A DNA stretch of 57,525 nt from Natrialba swarupiae. Lineage in GTDB: Archaea; Halobacteriota; Halobacteria; Halobacteriales; Natrialbaceae. The stretch spans positions 1-57,525 of the forward strand of contig NZ_VTAW01000023.1 of assembly GCF_008245225.1 (NCBI RefSeq), in the 5' to 3' direction. The notes under the pieces were generated by a model that was not told where the DNA came from, searched no databases, and was given only the letters and a program-made list of their open reading frames with translations. This document shows, piece after piece, positions 43,515-51,309 of the stretch (position 1 is its first letter; every line of letters starts with the position of its first letter). Made by a program: the position numbers and the translations under genes.

Positions 43515-43535
43515 TAGGCTCCACGTCGCCGTCGC

Positions 43536-44765
43536 TTACGCGTCCGATTCGCCGTCGGTTTCGTTTTCCTCGGGCGCTTCCGCGACGACCTCTTTGAACG
43601 CCTCGAGGATGACCTGTTTGGTCACCGCGCCACGGGAGGTCCAGTGGTGGGCATAGTCGAGCATGTCGTCGTAGATGTCGGGCTTGCAGCCCGCCGCCTT
43701 GGGGTGGCCGCCGCCGTTGACTCGCCCCGCGACCTCGTGGCAGCGGTCGAACGCATCGGTCCCGCGGATCGACGCCGAGCCGGCGGGTTTGACGATCACC
43801 GAGGCGTCGGCACCCTGCTCGCGCATCGCCTCCGCGACCTCGTTTTGCGAACAGCGCCCGTAGGTGATCCCCACCGTGTAGCCGCCGATCTCGCTTAGCT
43901 CCGAACGGCCGACCGCGCGGTCGATCAGCGCCTCCTTCTCGACGCGACGCTCGGTGATGAACTCCTGGACCCACTCGGGGAGATCGACGCCGTACTCGCG
44001 GACGACCTCGACGTACTCCGCGGGCTCGGTCCAGTAGGCGTAATCCGCCAGGTCGTCGCTTCGAGAGTCCTCCCGGAGCCAGAGGTCGTGATCGCGCGTC
44101 ACGGCGGCGAGTTCCTCGTACACCGGGTTGAACTCGTACTCGAGCGAGCGGAAGACGACGTCGGCGCTACACTCCTCCTCGGAGTCGCCGACGACCAGAT
44201 CGGCTCCCGCCTCACGGACGGCTTCGGCGACCTCGTCGTCCCACTGGTGATGGTCGTACCACGCGACGCGCTCGGCCGTCTCGAGGGCGGCGTCGAGTTC
44301 CGCCTCGACGTACTCGTAGCGATCCGGCGCGAGATCGCAGACGTAGAGATCGATCCCGTCGTCGGCGTGTTCGGCCACTCGAGCCAGCGCGTCCTCGACG
44401 TCGTGGGGACTGGCCGGGACGAGCGCGACGGAGTGGGGCGTCGGCTCGGGTGTCTCGAGCGGATCCTCGTCGGCACCGAGAACGGCCGCGTCGCTCCCGG
44501 TTTCGTCGGCCGAATCGTCGGAACCGGCGTCGGGGTCGGGGACGTTTCTGACGTCGCCGTAGGCCTCCCGGATCAGCGCGACGCAGGCCAGCCCGTCGGC
44601 GTCGGGGTCGGCGACGACGGCGACATCCGCGCCCTCGAGCGCGGCCTCGGTTCGTTCCGCCTCTAAATCGTCCTCGAGCGTGTCGGGGAGAAAAAAGCCG
44701 GTACCCGGCAAGACGGATTTGCGGGCGATCGACAAGTCGCTGCTGTCGATGAGATCGTCGTACAT
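43536..44765 (-). CDS. DHH-family phosphoesterase
   Basis: This 409-residue DHH protein has motif I in VVADPDADGLACVALIREA, motif III DHH in WYDHHQWDDE, and a C-terminal DHHA1 domain with VNGGGHPKAAGC. An acidic stretch (about 80-115) interrupts the N-terminal domain. Related archaeal proteins include RecJ-like nucleases and small oligonucleotide or c-di-AMP phosphodiesterases, and the exact substrate cannot be told. A terminal acidic tail (EENETDGESDA) is typical of the halophile. The start at 44765 is the first ATG. Confidence 0.85.
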   Translation of the reverse strand: MYDDLIDSSDLSIARKSVLPGTGFFLPDTLEDDLEAERTEAALEGADVAVVADPDADGLACVALIREAYGDVRNVPDPDAGSDDSADETGSDAAVLGADEDPLETPEPTPHSVALVPASPHDVEDALARVAEHADDGIDLYVCDLAPDRYEYVEAELDAALETAERVAWYDHHQWDDEVAEAVREAGADLVVGDSEEECSADVVFRSLEYEFNPVYEELAAVTRDHDLWLREDSRSDDLADYAYWTEPAEYVEVVREYGVDLPEWVQEFITERRVEKEALIDRAVGRSELSEIGGYTVGITYGRCSQNEVAEAMREQGADASVIVKPAGSASIRGTDAFDRCHEVAGRVNGGGHPKAAGCKPDIYDDMLDYAHHWTSRGAVTKQVILEAFKEVVAEAPEENETDGESDA

Positions 44766-44809
44766 ACCCCCGAATGCGGGCCGACGGCGGAAGTACCCCC
44801 CGGTCCCGG

Positions 44810-45262
44810 TTACGCGCTCGCGCTCGCGTCGTCGTCGGCCGTCTCGAGTTGGCGAACGGTGAGGATGGGAACCGGCGAGACTCGGACGATCCGTTCGGCG
44901 ACGCTCCCGAGCAGGAGTCGGTTCTCGCCGTGACGGCCGCGGGTCCCCGTCGCGATCAGGTCGGCGTCGATCTCGCGAGCGTACTCACAGATTTCGGCAC
45001 CCGGACGCCCCTCGCGAACGGCGGTCGTCACCGCTCTGTTGGCCCGGTTTTCGACGGTCGCGAGCGCGGCGTCGGCGTGGGTCTCGAGAGCGGTTCGCAG
45101 TTCCTCCCGGAGCTGTTCGGGAGAGGCGTCGACCTCTCCGGCGTCGACGACGGAGAGTGCGTGGACGTCGGCGTCGAACCGATCGGCGAGGTCGAGTGCG
45201 ACGTCGACCGCGCGCTCGACGCTGTCGGAGCCGTCCGTAGCGACAACGACCGTATCGAACAT
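44810..45262 (-). CDS. Universal stress protein, UspA type
   Basis: This 150-residue single UspA domain starts MFDTVVVATDGSDSVERAVD. ATP-binding residues are present in IATGTRGRHGENRLLLGSVA followed by VRVSPVPILTVR (G-2X-G-9X-G-S/T). It probably binds ATP and helps stress survival. It is divergent to the next UspA gene, 109 bases away, sharing a promoter region. Confidence 0.9.
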   Translation of the reverse strand: MFDTVVVATDGSDSVERAVDVALDLADRFDADVHALSVVDAGEVDASPEQLREELRTALETHADAALATVENRANRAVTTAVREGRPGAEICEYAREIDADLIATGTRGRHGENRLLLGSVAERIVRVSPVPILTVRQLETADDDASASA

Positions 45263-45371
45263 GGACGGGGATTTCTTCCGGAGCGGCTTAAATACCCCCG
45301 GTACCGCCGTCGAACCCCCGCAATTCGCCGACGGGGGAGCATTTTTTGTACCGGGCAACAGACTGGCGGGT

Positions 45372-45833
45372 ATGGACGATAGCGAGCAGTTTTCGGTCGA
45401 CACGGTTCTCGCGCCGGTCGACGGGAGCGACGAGTCCGCCACCGCCGTCGAGTACGCCATCGCAATCGCCGATCGGTACGATGCCTCCGTCCACTCACTG
45501 TACGTTCTCGGCCACGGAGTCGTTCGCGGGATAGACGTCGGAACCGTCGAGGAGACGGTCGTCGCGGAGAACACCCAAGGGTTTTTCGACGACATCAGCA
45601 GCGTCGCCGAGAACGCAGGCGTCCCGCTGTCGACGTCGGTCGACGACGGCTTCTCACAGAGTCGAAAAACCCGCCACCCCGGCAACGTCGTCCTCGATAC
45701 CGCCGACGAGATCGATGCCGATTTCATCGTCCTTCCACGCGAGCCGGTAACCGACGCCGCCTCGGCAGAGGTTCTCGAGAAGGTCGCCGAATACGTCCTC
45801 TCGTACGCGAGCCAGCCCGTCCTTTCGGTCTAG
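45372..45833 (+). CDS. Universal stress protein, non-canonical
   Basis: This 153-residue UspA-fold protein starts MDDSEQFSVDTVLAPVDGSD. The C-terminal ATP-binding glycine motif is degraded (ADFIVLPREPVTDAASAEVL, with no G-2X-G), so it may not bind ATP. The TAG stop is also the first three bases of element B2, directly joined to the coding frame. It is the divergent neighbour of the ATP-binding-type UspA gene. Confidence 0.8.
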   Translation: MDDSEQFSVDTVLAPVDGSDESATAVEYAIAIADRYDASVHSLYVLGHGVVRGIDVGTVEETVVAENTQGFFDDISSVAENAGVPLSTSVDDGFSQSRKTRHPGNVVLDTADEIDADFIVLPREPVTDAASAEVLEKVAEYVLSYASQPVLSV

Positions 45834-45916
45834 TACTTCGACAAGCGTCGACTGCAGAGTCGACTCGAACCACACCACCGAATTCGACCCTCCAGTGCAG
45901 GCTTGCCGAAGCACTG
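45831..45916. mobile_element. Family B element, MITE-like (B2)
   Basis: An 86-bp element with the imperfect inverted termini TAGTACTTCGACAAGC and GCTTGCCGAAGCACTG. The shared centre CTCGAACCACACCACCGAAT is in the same orientation as in B1. Its first TAG is the stop of the stress-protein gene. A family A copy (A8) follows 34 bases downstream. Confidence 0.7.
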
Positions 45917-45950
45917 GTGGCGTCCCGGACCAGCTACGGATTGTTTCGGC

Positions 45951-46032
45951 CCGATACGGTTTCCTGTCCGTCAGTGCCGGCGCAGCCGCGACCCCCATGG
46001 CGGGTGGACCGGGAGGCCGGGACAGCAATCCG
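45951..46032. repeat. Family A palindromic repeat (A8)
   Basis: Reads CCGATACGGTTTCCTGTCCG, then TCAGTGCCGGCGCAGCCGCG, a loop, and CGGGTGGACCGGG, ending GGGACAGCAATCCG. Inner arms CCGGCGCAGCCGC and GCGGGTGGACCGG pair with two mismatches. Position: after B2, before the convergent acetyltransferase gene. Confidence 0.75.
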
Positions 46033-46069
46033 TTCGAGTCGATGAAAACGCCTTGCAACGGGGATCGGT

Positions 46070-46663
46070 TCAGCTGTTACTATCGCCCTCCAGTCGAATC
46101 GCCATCTCCTGTTCGAAGCTCTGTGAGCCGGTCGTCTCGAAGCCGACGCGTTCGTAGAGGGCGATCGCCGGGTGATTCCAGCGCTCGACGGTCAGCCACA
46201 CCCACTCGATACCGAGGTCGATCGCCCGCCCGAGTAGATGCTCGAGAAGCATCGTCCCGATCCCGGCCCGCTGATAGTCTTGAACGACGAATATCGCGAG
46301 TTCCCACTCTCCCCCGGCTGGATCGGCGATTCCCTCGTGCTCGCCGTCAGGATCGTCGATGTCGGGAACGAGCATCGCGTGTCCAACGACGTCGCCGTCG
46401 TGGGTCGCGACCACGTTGACGCTTTCCTCACCGATCCCCTCGAGCCAGCTTCGGATCCGTTCCTCGCCGGTCGGCGGGATGCCCTGTGCCCGGTCGGCCG
46501 GATCGAACCGAACGTACATCTCGACGACGTCCGCGAGCAGGTCACCGGAGAGCGCGCCGGCCGCCTCGAGCGTAATCTCTCGATCGTCACGATCCGGCAC
46601 AGTCGTCGGTGGCGACGGGAACGAACCGGCCGGCTCGTCCGGATACATTTTCGTTTCTGGCAT
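46070..46663 (-). CDS. GNAT-family N-acetyltransferase
   Basis: This 197-residue acetyltransferase has the acetyl-CoA loop in VQDYQRAGIGTMLLEHLL (R/Q-x-x-G-x-G/A) and a preceding AIFV strand, followed by VWLTVERWNHPAIALYERVG, the typical final GNAT helix. About 30 N-terminal residues are polar and probably unstructured; ATG at 46648 would trim five residues. Substrate unknown. It starts two bases before the stop of the small stress-protein gene, in an operon-like pair. Confidence 0.85.
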   Translation of the reverse strand: MPETKMYPDEPAGSFPSPPTTVPDRDDREITLEAAGALSGDLLADVVEMYVRFDPADRAQGIPPTGEERIRSWLEGIGEESVNVVATHDGDVVGHAMLVPDIDDPDGEHEGIADPAGGEWELAIFVVQDYQRAGIGTMLLEHLLGRAIDLGIEWVWLTVERWNHPAIALYERVGFETTGSQSFEQEMAIRLEGDSNS

Positions 46664-46665
46664 CG

Positions 46666-47034
46666 TTATCGGACCAGCTTGACGGTCGTCGGTGCGTTCA
46701 ACAGCACGAACTCGGTGATCGGCCCGAGTTGTATCTTCCCCATCGGACTCAACGTTCCGCCGCCGATCACCAGCTGATCGTACTCACCCTGTTCGGCGTA
46801 GTCGACGAGCGAACTCCCCGGATCCCCCTCGAGCCTGACGATCTCGCTGTCGACGCCGGCGTCATCGAGTAGTTTCGCGGTGTCGTCGTACATCTCGTCT
46901 TGGGATCGCGGTGACTCGGGTTTATCGAGGACGGCGACGGTCAGATCGTCGCCAACCTCCTGGGTGCGTTCGATCGTCCGTCGGAGCGTCTTTATCGATT
47001 CGTCGCTTCCTCCGAGGCCGACTAAGACGTTCAT
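46666..47034 (-). CDS. Universal stress protein, short
   Basis: This 122-residue UspA-like protein starts MNVLVGLGGSDESIKTLRRT and ends with VIGGGTLSPMGKIQLGPITE then VLLNAPTTVKLVR, a recognisable form of the ATP-binding glycine region. It is shorter than the usual 140-150 residues because the middle is compact. ATG at 47034 is chosen; longer upstream frames are not family-like. The gene is divergent to the AAA ATPase. Confidence 0.8.
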   Translation of the reverse strand: MNVLVGLGGSDESIKTLRRTIERTQEVGDDLTVAVLDKPESPRSQDEMYDDTAKLLDDAGVDSEIVRLEGDPGSSLVDYAEQGEYDQLVIGGGTLSPMGKIQLGPITEFVLLNAPTTVKLVR

Positions 47035-47160
47035 ATCACCGATTGCGAGATGGGGGACGAAAGTCGTTGTGCCGTGGCCCACGGCGGAGTTCCTGGGTAC
47101 GTCTCGCACACCTTCCCCAGGACGACGCCGTTAAGAGCGTGTGGACGGTACGATTATCGA

Positions 47161-48561
47161 ATGAGTGATGCGGCGCTCGATGTCGTCGAGTTTCTGCTCA
47201 CGACGAGCGTGTATTCCGACGACAGGACGTTAGACGAGAACGACTTGCCCCCATCGTTTCGCCGGGTGTTCTGGACCGGCGGAGCCGACGGGGACGACGG
47301 TGACGGCGAGCGAGGACGGACGGGTATCAGCCGCCCGCTCTCCGCGACAAACGGGACCACGCGCGAGGCGACCGGGGTCGACCAGCCCTGGGATGCCGTC
47401 TCGGAGCTGATGTTCACCGAGCGCGACGAGTTCTCCGGTACCGTCACTCTCGCCGAACAGGAGATGGCCGAACGCTGGTTCGCCGAGCGAGTCGACGACG
47501 ATCGACTTCGCGAGAACCCGACGCTCGCGAAACGGTTCGAAGACGACGGGGAGTTCGACGTCACCCACGAGGAGGCTCGCGACGCAAACCGGCCGATCCA
47601 GGCCGACCGCGTCTGGATCGACGGTCTGCTCGAGGAGTACTTCGACGACGAGGACGACGAGGAGATGCTCGATCTGGTCGACGTCCGCGCGCCGGAGGAG
47701 GTCGACATCACGCTCGACGATCTCGTTCTGACGGAGGGTCAGGAAGCCGAGATCGACAAGATTGCGAAGGCGATCGAACACCGCGATTACCTCGCCAACA
47801 TCGGGCTGCGCGAGATCGGTAAGCTGCTGTTCGTCGGGCCCCCCGGAACCGGGAAGACATCGACCGCACAGGCGCTTGCTCGCGATATGGACCTGCCGTT
47901 CGTCGAGGTAAAACTCTCGATGATCACCTCCCAGTATCTGGGCGAGACGGCCAAAAACGTCGACAAGACCTTCGAGGTCGCAAAGCGACTCTCACCGTGT
48001 ATCCTCTTTATCGACGAGTTCGACTTCGTCGCAAAGACCCGTCGCAGCGACGAACACGCCGCGCTGAAACGCGCCGTCAACACCCTGCTCAAGGCCGTCG
48101 ACAACATCTCGCTCATCGACGACGACGTCCTGCTGATCGGCGCGACGAACCACCCCGACCAGCTCGACAACGCCGCCTGGCGGCGCTTCGACGAGATCAT
48201 CAACTTCCCAAAACCCGACTACGGGATGCGCGCAGACATCCTCCGAGTCATCACCCGGACGATGGATATCGAGGAGTTCGATCCCCAGCTGATCGCCGAG
48301 ATCACCGAGGGACTGACCGGCAGCGACCTGCGGATGGTGCTTCGCGAGGCCGTCCTCGAGGCGCTGACCAAGGATCGGACGACGCTGACCCAGGAGGACC
48401 TGCTGAACGCCGTCGAGGAGTTCGAGGAGCGTGACAGCCTGAAGAACATGGACATGATCGAGGGCGATCACGACGCGCTCGTCGCCGGCGGAGACATCGG
48501 CAAGGCGGGTGACGGCGGTCACGATCACGACGGTCACGACCACAGCCACGACCACGAGTAA
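47161..48561 (+). CDS. AAA ATPase, CDC48/proteasomal type, with His-rich tail
   Basis: This 466-residue AAA protein has a specialised N-terminal half (about 1-200) rich in acidic residues, then one AAA module (about 205-440): Walker A VGPPGTGKTSTAQAL, Walker B CILFIDEFDF, sensor 1 in LLIGATNHPDQLDNAAWRRF, and a C-terminal helical lid with GSDLRMVLREAVLEAL. The final 25 residues include HDHDGHDHSHDHE, a possible metal site. Such proteins unfold or remodel substrates; single-AAA haloarchaeal forms have no assigned job. ATG at 47161 is chosen on frame and context. Confidence 0.85.
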   Translation: MSDAALDVVEFLLTTSVYSDDRTLDENDLPPSFRRVFWTGGADGDDGDGERGRTGISRPLSATNGTTREATGVDQPWDAVSELMFTERDEFSGTVTLAEQEMAERWFAERVDDDRLRENPTLAKRFEDDGEFDVTHEEARDANRPIQADRVWIDGLLEEYFDDEDDEEMLDLVDVRAPEEVDITLDDLVLTEGQEAEIDKIAKAIEHRDYLANIGLREIGKLLFVGPPGTGKTSTAQALARDMDLPFVEVKLSMITSQYLGETAKNVDKTFEVAKRLSPCILFIDEFDFVAKTRRSDEHAALKRAVNTLLKAVDNISLIDDDVLLIGATNHPDQLDNAAWRRFDEIINFPKPDYGMRADILRVITRTMDIEEFDPQLIAEITEGLTGSDLRMVLREAVLEALTKDRTTLTQEDLLNAVEEFEERDSLKNMDMIEGDHDALVAGGDIGKAGDGGHDHDGHDHSHDHE

Positions 48562-48636
48562 ACGGTTCACCGGTGCTGATTCTCGCGATCACGACGAGTT
48601 GAGCGGCCACAATCTCGACTGGGAGGTGCCCTCGAG

Positions 48637-48734
48637 TGATACGGTCTGCGATGACTGATACGGTTTCCTGTCCGTCAGTGCCGCCACAGCCGCGACCCGT
48701 AGCGGGTGCGCCGAGATATCGGGACGGCAATCCG
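48637..48734. repeat. Family A palindromic repeat, longest copy (A9)
   Basis: Starts TGATACGGTCTGCGATGACT and then GATACGGTTTCCTGTCCGTC, so the terminal motif is doubled. The core arms GCCGCCACAGCCGC and GCGGGTGCGCCG flank a short loop, and the right end is GGGACGGCAATCCG. It lies in the convergent gap between the AAA gene and the membrane gene at 48741-49556. Confidence 0.78.
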
Positions 48735-48740
48735 CATGAA

Positions 48741-49556
48741 TCACTCGAGTACGCCCTGGACGTAGAGATGACAGAACACCGCCGCGGAAACGGCCGAGGA
48801 GAGATACGTCAGGGCGGTGCTCCCGCCGAAGACGACAGTCGCCGTCATCTCGGCACCGACGATGGGGTACGGCTCGAGTGTGGCGCTGATCTCGGTCATC
48901 GCGAACGCCGTGGCGATCGCGACCACCATACTGACGAGCACGATGGTGGTCCGGCGTCGAAAGGAGACGAGTCCCCAGCTCACACGGAGAGCGGCGATCG
49001 GACCGTAACCGCCCACGACGACGGCCTCCGCCGCGAGAATGAACTTGACGAGTACGACGATGAGGAGGACGAACAACACGAGGAGCGCGACGATCCCGGC
49101 CCCGGTCAGGAGCGCGCTGTCGCTCAGAACAACGACGATCCCGAGGATCGTGCCGACGAAGACCAGTCCCATCGTCGCGACACCCACAAACACCATCGTC
49201 GCGATCACCGCGGGCGTGCGACGGAGCGCGTGTCCGGCTGCACGCCTCGGCGTGTATCGGTGCCCGGTTAGTTCTCCCGAGACGATCGTCACCGCGTATC
49301 CCCGAGCCAGGGGAGCGGCGAAAAACACGAGACCGGAGGTAGCGAGTTCCAGGCCAAGCGGCCCGACGTATCCGGCGAACTGGACGACGCCGAGTGCGAG
49401 AAACACAAGCGGGATAGACGGACGATCGCGGAGGAAACCGACGGACCAGAGAAGGACGTCACCGATACCACGTCGCGTCGCGATCGACCGAACACCTCGA
49501 CACTCGAGGCATGCACAGCCGTCGACGTCGTCTCCGTGTTTGACCCGTTCGACCAT
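48741..49556 (-). CDS. Multi-pass membrane protein with Cys-rich N-terminus
   Basis: This 271-residue protein begins with a CACLECRG motif near residues 14-21 that could bind metal, then about six membrane helices between about 45 and 265. No family is recognised; the fold resembles haloarchaeal DUF-type integral membrane proteins. An AT-rich TATATTT sits just upstream of the start, near 49565-49572. It lies 57 bases downstream of the ArsR-like regulator on the same strand, so the regulator may control it. Confidence 0.65.
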   Translation of the reverse strand: MVERVKHGDDVDGCACLECRGVRSIATRRGIGDVLLWSVGFLRDRPSIPLVFLALGVVQFAGYVGPLGLELATSGLVFFAAPLARGYAVTIVSGELTGHRYTPRRAAGHALRRTPAVIATMVFVGVATMGLVFVGTILGIVVVLSDSALLTGAGIVALLVLFVLLIVVLVKFILAAEAVVVGGYGPIAALRVSWGLVSFRRRTTIVLVSMVVAIATAFAMTEISATLEPYPIVGAEMTATVVFGGSTALTYLSSAVSAAVFCHLYVQGVLE

Positions 49557-49613
49557 TCATTCGAAATATATCCGCCAACTGGCATAAATTCAGCTATCCG
49601 ACCGTAGCTCCCG

Positions 49614-50075
49614 TTACGCCGCGTCGGAGGCGCCGACGTATCGGGCCAGCGTCTCCCAGACGGCGATGAGAATCGACACCGGACCGACGGCGACGGCGAG
49701 GTTCTTGAACGCCACTCGGAGCCTTGGCTGGTCGTCCTCGGTACCGAGAAAGAGGACCAGCGGTTCGTCGGAGACCGCGTAGACGTCCATCTCGCGTCCC
49801 TTCTCGGAGTAGCAGGTGTCGGCGACGTCGATGAGACCTGTCTCCGAGAGGTTCTCGAGGTGGTAGCTCACGCTCTGGATGGACATATCCAGTCTGTCGG
49901 CGAGCGCCGCGGCGGTCAGTGGCCGCTCGTTCAGTTCTCGGAAGATGTCGCGGGCGGTTTCCGAAGAGAGCGCCGCGAGGACCTCACTCGTTCGGTCGTC
50001 GTCGATACACAGGAGAGACGGATCGCCCGTCCGCTCCGTCGAGGCGTTCGTCGTCGTCGGGAGGAGCCGTGACAT
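49614..50075 (-). CDS. ArsR-type winged-helix regulator with membrane tail
   Basis: This 153-residue protein has a winged helix at about 25-85 (VLAALSSETARDIFRELNER, then ADRLDMSIQSVSYHLENL). A soluble stretch and a hydrophobic helix near the C-terminus follow (LAVAVGPVSILIAVW, about 125-143). Membrane-tethered ArsR-like regulators are known in haloarchaea. The visible N-terminal 25 residues are Thr/Asp-rich. Its probable target is the adjacent membrane gene. Confidence 0.8.
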   Translation of the reverse strand: MSRLLPTTTNASTERTGDPSLLCIDDDRTSEVLAALSSETARDIFRELNERPLTAAALADRLDMSIQSVSYHLENLSETGLIDVADTCYSEKGREMDVYAVSDEPLVLFLGTEDDQPRLRVAFKNLAVAVGPVSILIAVWETLARYVGASDAA

Positions 50076-50285
50076 GGATCGATATCGGGCGGTGATTGTG
50101 ACCGTTCGGGCGGACAGTACCTAACTACTTCCATAACTCAAAATCGGTTTTGACTCATCGCACGTGCCGCAATCGTTTCCGTCACGTCGCGATCGAGCGG
50201 TGATCGGGAGGTGCCGCGCCGAGAATGCGTATTCCACTGACGGCACGGGGAACACCCTTATGTACTGCCTTCGAATGAGGGGGCG

Positions 50286-50336
50286 ATGAGCGACGAATCG
50301 CCACACGAGATCGCTGTCGGTGAGGATCTCGAATAG
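50286..50336 (+). CDS. 16-codon leader ORF before the MBL-fold gene
   Basis: ATG at 50286 opens the frame MSDESPHEIAVGEDLE, ending TAG two bases before the next gene's ATG. A TATA-like CTTATGTA (50257-50264) is centred about 25 bases upstream, which would place a leaderless transcript start at the mini-ORF ATG itself. The peptide is acidic and has no recognised relatives. It may be a regulatory leader or chance. Confidence 0.35.
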   Translation: MSDESPHEIAVGEDLE

Positions 50337-50338
50337 CG

Positions 50339-51163
50339 ATGCGTGTGACACTGCTCGGAACCGGCGATACGACCGGGACGCCGACCGTCGGCTGTGACTG
50401 TGAAACCTGCGAACTCGCGCGCAAACGAGACCTCGAGCGCACGCGGTTCTCGGTCCACGTGGAGAACGAACGGGTCGGAACGTCCCTGCTGGTCGATTTC
50501 AGCCCCGACTTCCGGAGGCAGTTTCTCCGCGAGGAGGTCCCGCTCCCGGACGCCGCCGTCGTCACACACATTCACTTCGACCACCTCGACGGGCTCGGCA
50601 ACACCTTTCGACTGTTGGACTCGCTGTCGGTGTACGCGGCAGACGAGACCGACCCGATGACCGGCGAAAGCGTCGCCGAGACGGTCGCCTCGAAGTACGA
50701 CTATCTCGGATTGCTCTCGGTGGAGCCGACGACGCCGTTCGAGCCGGTTCGGATCTGTGGCCTCGAGGTGACACTGGTCCCGGTCGAACATCCGCCTCAG
50801 GTCTGTTACGGGCTCGCGATCGAAGATCCCGAAACCGGTGCGAAGCTGTCGATCACGGGAGATACGAACTACGCGATTTCTGAGCGCTCGCGTGAGGTCC
50901 TCACCGACCCCGACCTGTTGCTCGCCGACGCCATCGTTCCAGCACACCTCTGTGAGTACCACCCCGCCGGGGGAAAACACGACGATCCCGACGGCGTCCC
51001 CCGGACGTTCGGCGGGAAACACATGACGCGTGAGGGAGCGATCGCACTCGCGGACGAGCTGAACGCGGACCGAACGCGGCTCGTCCACGTCGCCCACTAC
51101 TATCCGGCCGACGAGGCCTTCGAAGAGCCGCTGGCGGTCGACGGCGAGACGTACACGATATAG
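50339..51163 (+). CDS. PhnP-like MBL-fold hydrolase
   Basis: This 274-residue metallo-beta-lactamase-fold protein has the metal motif THIHFDHLDG, a Cys-rich N-terminal GCDCETCELARK that marks PhnP-type structural zinc sites, ITGDTNY, and a late HVAHYY. PhnP-family enzymes hydrolyse cyclic nucleotide or ribose phosphates. The start ATG at 50339 follows the mini-ORF by two bases. It is convergent with the DUF5787 gene, with family B element B3 between them. Confidence 0.82.
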   Translation: MRVTLLGTGDTTGTPTVGCDCETCELARKRDLERTRFSVHVENERVGTSLLVDFSPDFRRQFLREEVPLPDAAVVTHIHFDHLDGLGNTFRLLDSLSVYAADETDPMTGESVAETVASKYDYLGLLSVEPTTPFEPVRICGLEVTLVPVEHPPQVCYGLAIEDPETGAKLSITGDTNYAISERSREVLTDPDLLLADAIVPAHLCEYHPAGGKHDDPDGVPRTFGGKHMTREGAIALADELNADRTRLVHVAHYYPADEAFEEPLAVDGETYTI

Positions 51164-51184
51164 TAGCCTCCCACGCGTCGATTA

Positions 51185-51265
51185 CAGGGTCGAACTCGGT
51201 GGCATGGGTCGAATTCGGTGGTGTGGTCCGAGTCGACTCTGCAGTCGACGCTTGTCGAAGTACGA
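51185..51265. mobile_element. Family B element, reversed and truncated (B3)
   Basis: On the minus strand it reads TCGTACTTCGACAAGCGTCG, then ACTGCAGAGTCGACTCGGAC and CACACCACCGAATTCGACCC, matching B2 from its left terminus. The other terminus is replaced by a second, diverged copy of the CACCGA-TTCGACCC motif. It lies between convergent genes, 21 bases after the PhnP-like stop. Confidence 0.65.
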
Positions 51266-51309
51266 GCCAGTCCCGACGAATCCACTGATCAGGTCCAGTT
51301 TCGGTATCG

